The notes beneath the pieces are model-generated. The model searched no databases. It was given only the letters and a program-made list of their open reading frames with translations, and was not told the origin of the DNA. The position numbers and the translations under genes are program-made. A DNA stretch of 64,000 nucleotides from positions 3,968,001 through 4,032,000 of the forward strand of contig NZ_CP061379.1 of assembly GCF_015624505.1 (NCBI RefSeq). Reading direction: 5' to 3'. The stretch is from Bradyrhizobium commune (lineage in GTDB: Bacteria; Pseudomonadota; Alphaproteobacteria; Rhizobiales; Xanthobacteraceae). Positions 27,091 through 35,549 of this stretch are shown one piece after another. Position 1 is the stretch's first letter; each line of letters opens with the position of its first letter.

Positions 27091-27195
27091 GGATGCGCCC
27101 GCCGTTCGAAGACGATAGCGCCGGAGCGGGAGAGCGTCGAGATGGCGGCAGACGGTTGGACCCGATCGCCGACCCATTTTGTTCCAGCTTCTATG

Positions 27196-27254
27196 CCATT
27201 TCGTTCTCGAAGAACGAATCGGAATCGACGAAATCAGCGCGCAGCAACTCCTAA
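27196..27254. repeat. direct repeat, copy 1 of 2
   Basis: Begins CCATTTCGTTCTCGAAGAAC and continues GAATCGGAATCGACGAAATC, ending CTCCTAAC. The sequence is about three-quarters identical to 27413-27472, and both start with a CGTTC...GAACG hairpin. No gene covers this region. Confidence 0.7.
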
Positions 27255-27412
27255 CAATTGGTTTGCGTCACGCCTTGCGAACGCCTGACGACATCATCGC
27301 GGTCGAGGTTGCGCGCGACCGCGACTGGACGTGCGCGAACCGTCACGCTGGCTCGTTTTGACACAGCTTCTGCTCGCAATCCAGGCAGCCACGAGATGTT
27401 CTGCGTTCGACT

Positions 27413-27472
27413 CCATTTCGTTCGCAAGGAACGAATCGGAGTCGCGAAAATCAGCGCGAAGCGTTTCCTAAC
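27413..27472. repeat. direct repeat, copy 2 of 2
   Basis: CCATTTCGTTCGCAAGGAAC, GAATCGGAGTCGCGAAAATC and TTTCCTAAC correspond to the copy at 27196. The 217-bp spacing lies between the GrlR-family gene and the 27584 gene; the stretch between them holds no other recognisable feature. Confidence 0.7.
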
Positions 27473-27583
27473 GAGGCGTGAAGACATTACTGGCTGAGAT
27501 CGTCGTGCATTCCCGAAGCGCGGCGATTGAACGCCGTGCCAATCGATCCTAGATTGATCGTGTGATCATGAAGGGAGAAAGCC

Positions 27584-27859
27584 ATGCACAGGCTCGCCTT
27601 TGTTGCCGTCGCACTGCTTGGATCGGGAATGGCGTCCGCAGAGGAGCCTGCCAAGAAGGCGGATGAGAAGCCGAACAACTGCTTCTACACGGTCGGGGGC
27701 CAGTCGATCACCCTTTCGATCGGCGCCAGAATTTGCCGCCGACAGCCCGCCCCCTACAACGACAAATATTCGTTGTTGCGCTGTAACCCGCCGCTCGATG
27801 AAATCGACTCCGACGTCAAGCGAGGCGACGCCCGTTGCGAGCGCTACGAAGGCGAATAG
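27584..27859 (+). CDS. small exported cysteine-containing protein (91 aa)
   Basis: ATG 27584 with AAGGGAGAAAG upstream. Signal peptide MHRLAFVAVALLGSGMASAE, then a Lys/Glu-rich linker and a domain with four cysteines (NNCFYTVGG, ICRRQPAPYN, LLRCNPPL, DARCERYEG). Two periplasmic disulfides are likely. No named family recognised. Confidence 0.8.
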   Translation: MHRLAFVAVALLGSGMASAEEPAKKADEKPNNCFYTVGGQSITLSIGARICRRQPAPYNDKYSLLRCNPPLDEIDSDVKRGDARCERYEGE

Positions 27860-27899
27860 AGCTCGCTCACATTGGCCATTCCCGAATGTCCAATTTTCG

Positions 27900-28049
27900 T
27901 CAGGCCGCCTTCTTCGCCCTGCCCTGTTCCTTGCCCTTCTCGGAAAAGCATTCGAGGATCTGAATGCGGAGTTCTTCCGCGGCCGGGCCCTCGACCTTCC
28001 TGAGCGCGTTCCAGAGCCTGATCACTTCGCGCTGTTTCTCGACTGTCAT
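27900..28049 (-). CDS. small helical protein (49 aa)
   Basis: ATG 28049 has an ideal GGAGGTGA six bases ahead; stop TGA at 27900. MTVEKQREVIRLWNALRKVE then PAAEELRIQILECFSEKGKE and a basic RAKKAA tail. It looks like a compact helical hairpin. Convergent with the 27584-27859 gene. Function unknown, but the start signal is among the best in the window. Confidence 0.8.
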   Translation of the reverse strand: MTVEKQREVIRLWNALRKVEGPAAEELRIQILECFSEKGKEQGRAKKAA

Positions 28050-28196
28050 GGGTCACCTCCTGAAGTGACTCACTAGAACAAACTGAGAACAAAAAGTCCA
28101 GCGCTTTCCGCGAGATTTCCCGGTCACGTCGCCTCGAACCTTTTCGACGACGCAAGGACCTATCAAGGCTGGGGATTTCAGCGCCCAGTCACATGG

Positions 28197-28238
28197 CAGC
28201 GCCGCGATGGACGAACATATTCCGTCACCGCGGCGCTG
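28197..28238 (+). terminator. Rho-independent terminator without an upstream gene
   Basis: Perfect 10-bp stem CAGCGCCGCG/CGCGGCGCTG with a 22-base loop, followed by TTGCTTTTT. No coding region precedes it on the plus strand. Confidence 0.75.
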
Positions 28239-28316
28239 TTGCTTTTTGGATTCTCAACCTTAAGTTAGGGGCACGCTGACGGCCAGGCGCTGAAATCCCA
28301 TCGCCGTCGGCGAGAG

Positions 28317-28348
28317 AGCCCCGTGCGCAAGCGCGGGGTTTTTCTTTT
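28317..28348 (+). terminator. Rho-independent terminator without an upstream gene
   Basis: CCCCGTGC-GCAA-GCGCGGGG (one G-T pair) followed by TTTTTCTTTT. The 78 bases between this and the previous terminator could be a small RNA. Confidence 0.9.
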
Positions 28349-28464
28349 CAGAGAGCGGGCGATGACTCGCGAAGCTTGCGACAAGGAAATCCGGAAGCGC
28401 TTGAACCTTTTCAGCGCCGGCGCGTCTTATCGATGAAGCTTCCCCCAGGCTTCCCCCCCATCAG

Positions 28465-28493
28465 AAAGCCCCGCTTCCCCCAGCGGGGTTTTC
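28465..28493 (+). terminator. Rho-independent terminator without an upstream gene
   Basis: AAAGCCCCGCT-TCCCCC-AGCGGGGTTTT, followed after CGC by a further TTTTT. Third terminator in 300 bases of non-coding sequence; the next gene (HU) converges from the right. Confidence 0.85.
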
Positions 28494-28553
28494 GCTTTTT
28501 GCCGACCTCGCGTCGCCCGTCTGCGTGCTGCATCCGGCACGCGAAGGCTTGAA

Positions 28554-28850
28554 TCAGACCGAGTCCTTGGCGACCTTCAGCGGCGAGGCCTTGACCGACT
28601 TGCTGGCGGGCTTCGCCGCGAACTGCATCGGCTCCTTGGTGAAGGGATTGACGCCCATGCGCGCTTCGGTCGCCGGCTTGTTCACCACCGACATCTTCAC
28701 GAAGCCGGGAATGACGAACTCGCCGGACTCGTTGAGCTCCTTGTAGCCGACGGTCGCCATGTACTCGATGACCGACTTCACGTCGTTCTTCGCAAGCTGC
28801 GTGCCCTCGGCAATCGCATCGATCAATTGAGTCTTGGTCATCTTCGCCAT
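28554..28850 (-). CDS. HU family DNA-binding protein
   Basis: 98 residues from ATG 28850 with AAAGGA upstream. MAKMTKTQLIDAIAEGTQLA, a short helical body, GEFVIPGFVKMSVVNKPATE and GVNPFTKEPMQFAAKPASKS: the beta-arm sequence and C-terminal FAAKP.SKSVK are typical of HU-like proteins. The lysine-rich end is longer than in enteric HU. It bends and compacts DNA. Alphaproteobacteria often carry several copies. Confidence 0.92.
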   Translation of the reverse strand: MAKMTKTQLIDAIAEGTQLAKNDVKSVIEYMATVGYKELNESGEFVIPGFVKMSVVNKPATEARMGVNPFTKEPMQFAAKPASKSVKASPLKVAKDSV

Positions 28851-29224
28851 GTCGGGAGTCCTTTGGGATGTCTGGAGTTGTTTGAATCTGGTGCGCGCGA
28901 GCCGCGATGCAGCTCTGCCCTGAGAAGCGGTAAAACTACGCAGCGCGCCTGGTTCATGCTTACGGCCATGAAGCGACCGGGCTTAGAGCCTATTAAGGTC
29001 AAAAAGGCAAGCCGCAGTTCGCGGTCAGTTCCGTATCTTTTCGTCGCAAGTGCCTGCCGTGCTACGGCAAATCGAATTCAGCAATATCCCCAGAGAGTTC
29101 TGCCGATGCATGATCGGATCCGAAGGGCCGCGTGAGCGCAAAGTGCGCGAGCCGCTTCCCCGCGCGACAAACGCGAACAGCGTTTGCGCGGAGATCAGGC
29201 ACGAACAACAAACGAAACGCTAAC
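28851..29224. other. intergenic region, no gene seen
   Basis: Upstream region of the HU gene and 3' side of the 29225 gene. Open frames here have no start signals. The HU promoter must lie near 28870-28960. Confidence 0.5.
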
Positions 29225-29653
29225 TCATTTCGGGGCCGGCGAGCCGTGATGCTGAGCGATCAGCCAGTGACCGTCGACCTTCACCAAAGCAAGCGTCAAC
29301 CGATACGGGATGACCGTGCCATCCTTCAGCGTAAAGCTCGCGAAGCCGGAGCTGAGCAGAACGTTCGAGCCGACCGCGATGGCCTGCTGATCGCCCATCT
29401 TGACCTGGATGCCCGGCGGCAGCTTGCTGAAGTAAGTGCGCACGCCGTCCGAACCGGTGAACAGCTGGGCCGTCGAACCGAACAGCGCTGCATCCTTGGT
29501 ATAGAGAGCGACGAACTTGTCGGCGTCGCCGGAATTGTAAACCTGCTCCCACTGCGCGCGGACCGCGGCCGCGTCTTCGCTCGGTCCGGCCTTCGCGATC
29601 TCGGGCGAGGCCAAGGCCATGAGAATAACGAGAACTGCAATAAGCTTCCGCAT
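29225..29653 (-). CDS. exported NTF2-like (SnoaL/DUF4440 type) protein
   Basis: 142 residues. Signal peptide MRKLIAVLVILMALASPEIA ... KA. The mature domain has the cone fold pattern: AAAVRAQWEQVYNSGDADKF, ALYTKDAALFGSTA, GSNVLLSSGFASFTLKDG and VKVDGHWLIAQHHGSPAPK. Such domains bind small molecules or act as isomerases; exported versions are poorly characterised. RBS GGGGGAGAAAT precedes the ATG. Confidence 0.88.
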   Translation of the reverse strand: MRKLIAVLVILMALASPEIAKAGPSEDAAAVRAQWEQVYNSGDADKFVALYTKDAALFGSTAQLFTGSDGVRTYFSKLPPGIQVKMGDQQAIAVGSNVLLSSGFASFTLKDGTVIPYRLTLALVKVDGHWLIAQHHGSPAPK

Positions 29654-29901
29654 CGGATTTCTCCCCCAATAACCGGCGCATCTCGCGGACGCCGTTCCAC
29701 CAAAGTATCTTCAGCTCAAAAATTTCAACGCAACTCCATCAAAGCACATCCGGCCGCCGGCAGGCTAGAGCCGACCTCATCCTAGCCGATGAAGGCGGCA
29801 CCTCATCTTTAAACTTGTGGCTGGCCCTGCATTGTTCAGACTTCAGTAACCCAACGCCGCCACTCTCATCATCAGTATCGTTGCGTTGGAGTACCCCAAA
29901 A

Positions 29902-30204
29902 GTGCTGGATTTTGACGAGCTGCGTGAACTCGCAGCCGATGTTCGCGTTTTCGTCGATGTTGCCGAAGACAAGGCCGAGGCGCTCAGAGCGGTGATCGCG
30001 GCTTACGACGTGGTGCTGGCGATCTTCCCGTCCGGCGACGGCATGGGCCTCCACGTCATCAAGGGCAAAGCGATCCTGGACAAGATTGCGACATCGCGGA
30101 CGCATGCGATCTACAGCCACACCGCGATCGCGGTTCCGGACCTCGAGCATGCCGAAGTGCTCAAATATCTCACCGCCCCCGCCGAGCAACGGATAGCCGC
30201 CTAG
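29902..30204 (+). CDS. hypothetical cytoplasmic protein (100 aa)
   Basis: Start placed at GTG 29902 with GGAG ten bases upstream; an ATG at 29815 would add 29 Ser/Pro-rich residues that look untranslated. MLDFDELRELAADVRVFVDV, EALRAVIAAYDVVLAIFPSG and KILDKIATSRTHAIYSHTA-like text suggest an alpha/beta protein. No known family. Confidence 0.6.
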   Translation: MLDFDELRELAADVRVFVDVAEDKAEALRAVIAAYDVVLAIFPSGDGMGLHVIKGKAILDKIATSRTHAIYSHTAIAVPDLEHAEVLKYLTAPAEQRIAA

Positions 30205-30255
30205 CTCGGCGTACGGAGCGAACGACGCGAATAGGCCAGTGGCGCAGCCACGCCG

Positions 30256-31242
30256 TTATTCGATCAGTTCGTCGGCACGGGCAAGGAGAAGAGGCGGGAT
30301 ACTGAGCCCGAGCTTTTTTGCGGTCTGAAGGTTGAGCCGCAAATTGAACGTGACAGGTAGCTGGACGGGAATATCGCCCGGCTTTTCTCCTTTCAGGATC
30401 TTGTCCACCACCGCCGCCGAACGGCGGAAAATATCTGCGTGGTTCGGTCCGTAGGCAAGCAGCGCCCCCGCTGTCGCGGCGTCGAGATTGGCGCCCATGT
30501 ACGGCAGGCGATATCTCAGCGCCAGGTCGGCGAGCCGGGATCGTGAATTGAAGATCATCGAGTCCGGGGCTGTCGCGACGGCGTCGAGGCGCTGGGTGCC
30601 TGCCCTCTCCATGGCAGCATCAAGATCGGCCGGCGTTCGCGCTTCGAGCACGACGGTCTCGATCCCGAGGCCCTTTGCGGCGGCGCGATATTCGTCGAAC
30701 ACCCGTTGCGGACTTTGCCCGCCGGGATGCACGATCAGACCCATCCGCTTCAGCTCGGGCACGGCATCCCTGAAAATCTGAACCCGTTTGGCGGTGAGAT
30801 CCTCCGTGACATTCGACATGCCTGTCAGGTTGCCGCCCGGATGGGCCAGGCTCTCGGCAAGCCCGCTGCCGACCGGATCGGCTACGATCACAAAGACGAT
30901 CGGGATCGTCTTGGTCGCAAGCTCGGCCGCACGCGCCGCCGGAAGGATGGATGCCATGACAACATCGACCTTCAGATCGACAAGCTCCTGCGCCAACGCC
31001 GGAAACCTGTCGTATTGCTCATGGGCATATCGGTGCTCGAACAGGATGGTCCGTCCCTCGACGTAACCCAGGCTCTTGAAGCCTTCGGTGAGAGACGAGA
31101 AGTAAGCGCCCTCCTCTTCAGCGCTTCCTGCGTGCCAGAGCATGCCGACTTTGGGAACCTTCGCATGGACTTGCGCATGTCCGCGGCCCGGCAGCGCAAG
31201 AGCCGCGCTGCCGACAATCGTGACGAATTCTCGCCGGTTCAT
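30256..31242 (-). CDS. ABC transporter substrate-binding protein (ABC_sub_bind/TrpX type)
   Basis: 328 residues with a twin-arginine-like signal peptide (MNRREFVTIVGSAALALPGR). KVGMLWHAGSAEEEGAYFSS, GYVEGRTILFEHRYA, AVPELKRMGLIVHPG and the end LNLQTAKKLGLSIPPLLLAR match the ABC_sub_bind family, abundant in Bradyrhizobium and usually encoded without its permease. That is the case here. Ligand unknown. Confidence 0.9.
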   Translation of the reverse strand: MNRREFVTIVGSAALALPGRGHAQVHAKVPKVGMLWHAGSAEEEGAYFSSLTEGFKSLGYVEGRTILFEHRYAHEQYDRFPALAQELVDLKVDVVMASILPAARAAELATKTIPIVFVIVADPVGSGLAESLAHPGGNLTGMSNVTEDLTAKRVQIFRDAVPELKRMGLIVHPGGQSPQRVFDEYRAAAKGLGIETVVLEARTPADLDAAMERAGTQRLDAVATAPDSMIFNSRSRLADLALRYRLPYMGANLDAATAGALLAYGPNHADIFRRSAAVVDKILKGEKPGDIPVQLPVTFNLRLNLQTAKKLGLSIPPLLLARADELIE

Positions 31243-31410
31243 TTCAACTCAGCTCCCCGTTGCCGCAAGCTAGCACCCTGATCGAACCGGAGATAGAGTC
31301 GAGCCAAGGCCCAGCGCAAGGTGAAGGCTCGCCGTCGAACCGTTGCAAGTCCAATGGGCTGATCTACACTATTGCCAGTTCGCCCAGCCCTCGCAAATGC
31401 CGGAGATATC

Positions 31411-32400
31411 ATGACCGTCGCATCCCGCCGTGACATGTTGGCTGGTGGCGCGGCACTGGCTGCTGCAACCATTTTGCCATCTGCCGGGCCGACCCGGGCG
31501 GCCGCCCCACTCGCCGGAAAGCAGGCTCCGGGCTTCTATCGCTACCAGTTGGGGGATTTCGAGGTCAGCGTCATTTCGGATGGCGCGGTCAGGTTTCCGG
31601 TCGAAGGCTTCGTGACCAATGCCTCGACCGATCAGGTCAAGGCCGCTCTCACGGCGGCGTTTCGCAGCACGGAGGGTTTGACCGTCCCGTTCACGCCGAT
31701 CGTCGTCAACACGGGCGCGAAGCTGATCCTGATCGACACCGGTCTCGGTGATGCCGCGGTCGAGCGCACCAAGGGCAGCGCCGGCCAGTTCGCGTCCAAC
31801 CTGACGGCTGCGGGCCTCGATCGCAGGGATATCGACGCCGTCGTCATATCGCATTTCCACGTCGACCATGTCGACGGCCTGCTGACCGCGGACAACGAGC
31901 CGGCGTTTCCGAACGCCGAGATTTTCGTGCCGGCTGCCGAGCTCGTGTTCTGGATGGACGACGGCGAGATGAGCCGCGCGCCGAAGGGGCGGATCGAAGG
32001 GCTGTTCAAGAACACAAGACGGATCATCGCAGCGCTCGGCGGCAAGGTGACGCCATTCGGGGCCGGCAAAGACGTCGTGCCGGGGCTCACCGCCGTCGCA
32101 ACGCCGGGGCACTCCGTCGGCCACACCTCGTTCGTCCTGTCCTCGGGCAACAGAAGCGTGTTCGTCCAGGGCGACGTCGCCCATATCCCGGTGCTGTTTG
32201 TCGAAAACCCCACCTGGCACGCCGCGATCGATCAAGACCCGGTCATGGCCGAAGCCACCCGTCGCAAGATCTACGACATGCTGGTGGCGGAGAAGATGCT
32301 GGTTCAGGGCTTTCATTACCCCTTCCCGGCCCTCGCCCATGTCGAGCGGACCGCGAACGGCTATCGCGAGATCTTGGTGCCGTGGAGCACCAGCATCTAG
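31411..32400 (+). CDS. MBL-fold metallo-hydrolase, exported
   Basis: 329 residues from ATG 31411 with GGAG six bases before. Twin-arginine signal (ASRRDMLAGGAALAAATILP). The metal motif is SHFHVDHVDG, with further ligands in ATPGHSVGHTSF, QGDVAH and a late His in FHYPFPALAHVE. The layout matches quorum-quenching-type or aryl-ester MBL hydrolases. It is related along its whole length to 34162-35133 (shared DQDP.MA..TRRKI.D), and the two lie 1.8 kb apart. Confidence 0.88.
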   Translation: MTVASRRDMLAGGAALAAATILPSAGPTRAAAPLAGKQAPGFYRYQLGDFEVSVISDGAVRFPVEGFVTNASTDQVKAALTAAFRSTEGLTVPFTPIVVNTGAKLILIDTGLGDAAVERTKGSAGQFASNLTAAGLDRRDIDAVVISHFHVDHVDGLLTADNEPAFPNAEIFVPAAELVFWMDDGEMSRAPKGRIEGLFKNTRRIIAALGGKVTPFGAGKDVVPGLTAVATPGHSVGHTSFVLSSGNRSVFVQGDVAHIPVLFVENPTWHAAIDQDPVMAEATRRKIYDMLVAEKMLVQGFHYPFPALAHVERTANGYREILVPWSTSI

Positions 32401-32428
32401 GCGGTTCTGTCGCGCAGGAGTTGTCGCC

Positions 32429-32857
32429 TCACTGCGGCTTTGCGGTGCTCCGCAACCCGAACATCAGCAAGACGACGGCTGCGATGATGGCCAAGCCGAT
32501 GAATGCGAATCCGGCGGTGATCACCGCCTCCTTCCAGGGCTCCGCTTCGTGCCCCACCGCCGTGATCGGCGAGAGCGCGGCTGTCCCAAGCACGGCGGCC
32601 AAGGTTGTGACGATCCAATTGCCGTACGTTCCAACGAGCAGCGTCCAATAGGCCACCGCCTTGGTTCGTGGCGACAGCCAGACCTCGTTCCAGATGGCGC
32701 CGACGGCAAGCACAAACGTGCCGTTCATCACGCCCTCCAGATGGGCGGCCAACCCCATCCTCACATTGGTGAAATGCTGCTCGGCCAGACCGGTGAGCAA
32801 TCCGATCAGGAATAAGGCCGTGCCGTGCCAGAGGAGGCTGCGTTTGTCATCCGCCAT
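32429..32857 (-). CDS. hydroxylaminobenzene mutase-like membrane protein
   Basis: 142 residues from ATG 32857 (MADDKRSLLWHGTALFLIGL). Four membrane helices. MGLAAHLEGVMNGTFVLAVG and LLVGTYGNWIVTTLAAVLGT are the characteristic segments of HabA/HabB-type enzymes, which rearrange hydroxylaminobenzene to 2-aminophenol. Whether this homologue acts on nitroarene metabolites is unknown; no nitroreductase is adjacent. Confidence 0.8.
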   Translation of the reverse strand: MADDKRSLLWHGTALFLIGLLTGLAEQHFTNVRMGLAAHLEGVMNGTFVLAVGAIWNEVWLSPRTKAVAYWTLLVGTYGNWIVTTLAAVLGTAALSPITAVGHEAEPWKEAVITAGFAFIGLAIIAAVVLLMFGLRSTAKPQ

Positions 32858-33100
32858 GAGTTTCGCCTCCAGCTGCACGTTCAATCGTCGCCGAGTGGGT
32901 GGCGCTACGATGACGGTCCAACAGTGTCATCGTTATTCTTCGTCACGCATTGCAGCAAGCAGATGCATTCGGGTGGCGTTGAGAGCCACGACGCCGCGCT
33001 GCGGATCATCCCCTCCCCTGGTGCCCATTCTAAAGACTGGAGGATCGGTCATAATTCGTCTAGTTGTATTCGCCATGCGTCGCATTCAAGGGATGCAGCA

Positions 33101-33952
33101 ATGAACGACAAGCGCCCAGACAGTCTCAGCTATAGCCAGCTCGCATTCGGGGTGATGGTGATTCCCGCTTCGTTCGCCATTCTGTACTTCGGCAATACAT
33201 TCATGGTCGAGTACGTTGGCCGCTTCACTGGCAGCGCGCGCATTTCCGATTTCATCGATCAGCATTTCGTCTCGGCGAACATCATCTATTTCTTTGCAAC
33301 TATGCTCGTCATCGCGCCATTCGGCTTTTTGATCTCCTACCTCGAACAGAAGCGCCGAGAAATACATTGGTCCATATTCGCTGGAATGCTCGTCTTCAGC
33401 GTGCCTTACATGGCAACCTTCGCGATGGGTGTAGTTGGACTGGTCGGATTCCTGATTGCTTACTGCGGCCCGGTCGTCCGCGACTTCATTGATCACTACC
33501 GACTGGGAATTCCCGTCGTCATTGCGCTAGTCATCATCGCTTCGATTTGTTCGTATCTGTCATATCTGGCCCGTTCATTCGGACAAATTGGCTATGGCGT
33601 CGTCGAGCTAAGCTTCGGTCTGGCGTCGATTTGCTTTTCAGTGTTCACAGTCGTGATGGCCCCAATATCGGGCAACGCGGACAGGCTGACACCGAGTGAG
33701 ATCTGGCAGGCCGTTATTGGTTTCCTGGCCGGCGTCTACATCATCGTGCGTGGGCTGGTGAACATTCAGGATGGCTTCAGGCGCGGCGTCCTGACTCCGG
33801 AAGCCGTTGGCAAGTTGGTGCGCGTTCTGATCCAACGCTATGGACGCTTTCGAAATAGGAAGGTTTTCGGCCGCAAGAAGGAAGCGACAAACGCGATTGA
33901 GTCTGGCGCGAGAGCCCAAGAGATCGCGTCGCCCATGCCCCCGATTACATGA
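33101..33952 (+). CDS. polytopic membrane protein, unknown function
   Basis: 283 residues from ATG 33101 with AAGGGA eight bases upstream. Six or seven membrane helices are visible, for example FGVMVIPASFAILYFGNTFM, YFFATMLVIAPFGFLISYL, IPVVIALVIIASICSYLSYL and ELSFGLASICFSVFTVVMAP. The C-terminal 60 residues are cytoplasmic and basic. Base composition is clearly lower in GC than the flanking core genes. A 90-bp inverted-repeat element begins 18 bases after the stop. No family recognised. Confidence 0.75.
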   Translation: MNDKRPDSLSYSQLAFGVMVIPASFAILYFGNTFMVEYVGRFTGSARISDFIDQHFVSANIIYFFATMLVIAPFGFLISYLEQKRREIHWSIFAGMLVFSVPYMATFAMGVVGLVGFLIAYCGPVVRDFIDHYRLGIPVVIALVIIASICSYLSYLARSFGQIGYGVVELSFGLASICFSVFTVVMAPISGNADRLTPSEIWQAVIGFLAGVYIIVRGLVNIQDGFRRGVLTPEAVGKLVRVLIQRYGRFRNRKVFGRKKEATNAIESGARAQEIASPMPPIT

Positions 33953-33969
33953 CAATGCACTAGAATTAC

Positions 33970-34059
33970 AATTACGGTGACAGTGCACTCAACTGTCACC
34001 GTAATTATCGTGTCTCACTTCAGGGGTGCAGTCCAGTTGAGTGCACTGTCACCGTAATT
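33970..34059 (+). repeat. 90-bp inverted-repeat element, copy 1 (intact)
   Basis: The two ends form a perfect 26-bp terminal inverted repeat (starts AATTACGGTGACAGTGCACT). The left end is itself a hairpin: AATTACGGTGACAG and CTGTCACCGTAATT around TGCACTCAA. The centre reads ATCGTGTCTCACTTCAGGGG. It lies between the 33101 and 34162 genes. Confidence 0.93.
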
Positions 34060-34161
34060 CTCCTAGATCTTGCCGCAGAGGAAGGCTGCGCACGGAAGCC
34101 GACCTTGCGCAGAGCCCGTTCTCGTTGATATGCTGGATTATTCAGCGGGGAGTGCCGAACG

Positions 34162-35133
34162 ATGTTCGATGTCTCGCGTCGCGACCTGACACTTGGCGCA
34201 GCCGATGCTTGCGCCGCGTTTGGACTGGACAAGCCGATCACGTTCGTCGACGCGGCTTACGATCAGCAGTCCGTCGCGCAGCCATTCCGCAAATACAAGG
34301 TCGGCGACATTGAGGTCTTCTCTCTGATTGATGGCATGCGTGACGTTCCGCTGCGGGACGGTATGGTCAGGAATGTCAGCGTCGAACAGGTCAAGACCGC
34401 GTTGTGTGGCGCCGGTTTTCCCGACAATCAGGCGCCCCTGCGGTTTATCGTCATGGCGCTCAAGCTGCGCGATCAAGTGGTCCTGATCGACTCCGGTACG
34501 GGCGGTCATCCGATTTATGGCGAGGGAAACGGCCGGCTGTTCGAGAGCATGGCAGCGGCGGGTCTCGACCCCAAGGCCGTCAAGACGATCCTCATTTCCC
34601 ATCTTCATGGCGACCATATTTATGGGCTCATGAACAATGAGAGCGATGCGCAGGTCTTCCCGGATGCCGACATCGTGGTGCCCGCTGCGGAATTGAAATG
34701 GTGGACGCGCCCGGGGGTCGAGTCGCTCGATCTCGGGCCGTCACGCAAGGGCCTTGCCCGGCGCATTCAGGCGACGGTGGCGACTTGGAAAAACGTCAGG
34801 ACCTTTGAGGGAGAACCCGAACTCCTGCCGGGCGTGCACGCCATTGAGGTGCCCGGTCATAGCCCGGGAATGGTCGCGCATCTGGTCGCCTCCGGCGGCG
34901 AGCAGTTCCTGATCAGCGCTGACGTGGTCAATCTTGCGCCCCACATTGCAACGCATCCCGAGTGGCAGCTCGCGATCGACCAGGATCCGCAAATGGCGGT
35001 GGAAACGCGACGGAAGATCTTCGATCGCGCGGTCGCCGACAGGCTCACCATTTCGGGTACACATTGGTTGATGCCGAACGTCGGCACGCTGGCCAAGGAT
35101 GGCAACGGCTACGTGTTCGCGGCAAAGGGGTAA
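34162..35133 (+). CDS. MBL-fold metallo-hydrolase
   Basis: 323 residues from ATG 34162. Metal site SHLHGDHIYG, then EVPGHSPGMVAH, SADVVN and the late THWLMPN. Strong resemblance to 31411-32400 over the full length. The N-terminus still has the twin Arg (VSRRDLTLGAADACAAFG) but the hydrophobic stretch of a Tat signal is eroded, so export may be lost. It lies between two intact copies of the 90-bp element. Confidence 0.87.
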   Translation: MFDVSRRDLTLGAADACAAFGLDKPITFVDAAYDQQSVAQPFRKYKVGDIEVFSLIDGMRDVPLRDGMVRNVSVEQVKTALCGAGFPDNQAPLRFIVMALKLRDQVVLIDSGTGGHPIYGEGNGRLFESMAAAGLDPKAVKTILISHLHGDHIYGLMNNESDAQVFPDADIVVPAAELKWWTRPGVESLDLGPSRKGLARRIQATVATWKNVRTFEGEPELLPGVHAIEVPGHSPGMVAHLVASGGEQFLISADVVNLAPHIATHPEWQLAIDQDPQMAVETRRKIFDRAVADRLTISGTHWLMPNVGTLAKDGNGYVFAAKG

Positions 35134-35199
35134 CATCCTCCGCGACATTAGCCGTGGCTATGGGACGACGACTGTTGCAGGTAGCTGGCGCACCGCTCG

Positions 35200-35289
35200 A
35201 ATTACGGTGACAGTGCACTCAACTGTCACCACAATTATCGTGTCTCACTTCAGGGGTGCAGTCCAGTTGAGTGCGCTGTCAACGTAATT
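35200..35289 (+). repeat. 90-bp inverted-repeat element, copy 2
   Basis: Same length and orientation as copy 1, with a few changes (CTGTCACCACAATT in the left hairpin, GCGCTGTCAACG in the right arm). It follows the stop of the MBL gene by 66 bases. Confidence 0.92.
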
Positions 35290-35387
35290 CTGCGCTTGTC
35301 ATCGGCCATGGGTTTCGCCTCCAGCTGTCGCCGTTCAATCATCGTCGCGCAGGTGAGGCTCGCGCCACCCATCGAGCTGCATCAATA

Positions 35388-35424
35388 GAGCGCACTGTCA
35401 AAGTAATTCCCTGTCACCGCAATT
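35388..35424 (+). repeat. partial derivative of the 90-bp element (copy 3)
   Basis: GAGCGCACTGTCAAAGTAATT, a degenerate right end, is followed directly by CTGTCACCGCAATT. It lies about 100 bases behind copy 2, in the non-coding 35134-35549 stretch. Confidence 0.7.
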
Positions 35425-35549
35425 CCGCTAGAGCCTCCCTCCTGACAAATATGAATGAGCGGCCGAAGCCCTGTCTTGACCACCTGCGGACTACCGCTTA
35501 GGTTTATGACATTACATAATACAATTTCGATTTCGAAAGGTTTGAACCC

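Noticed and set aside
27196..28500. CRISPR array
   Set aside because: The repeats here and at 20907 lack regular spacers and cas genes; none of the repeat families in the window has CRISPR architecture.
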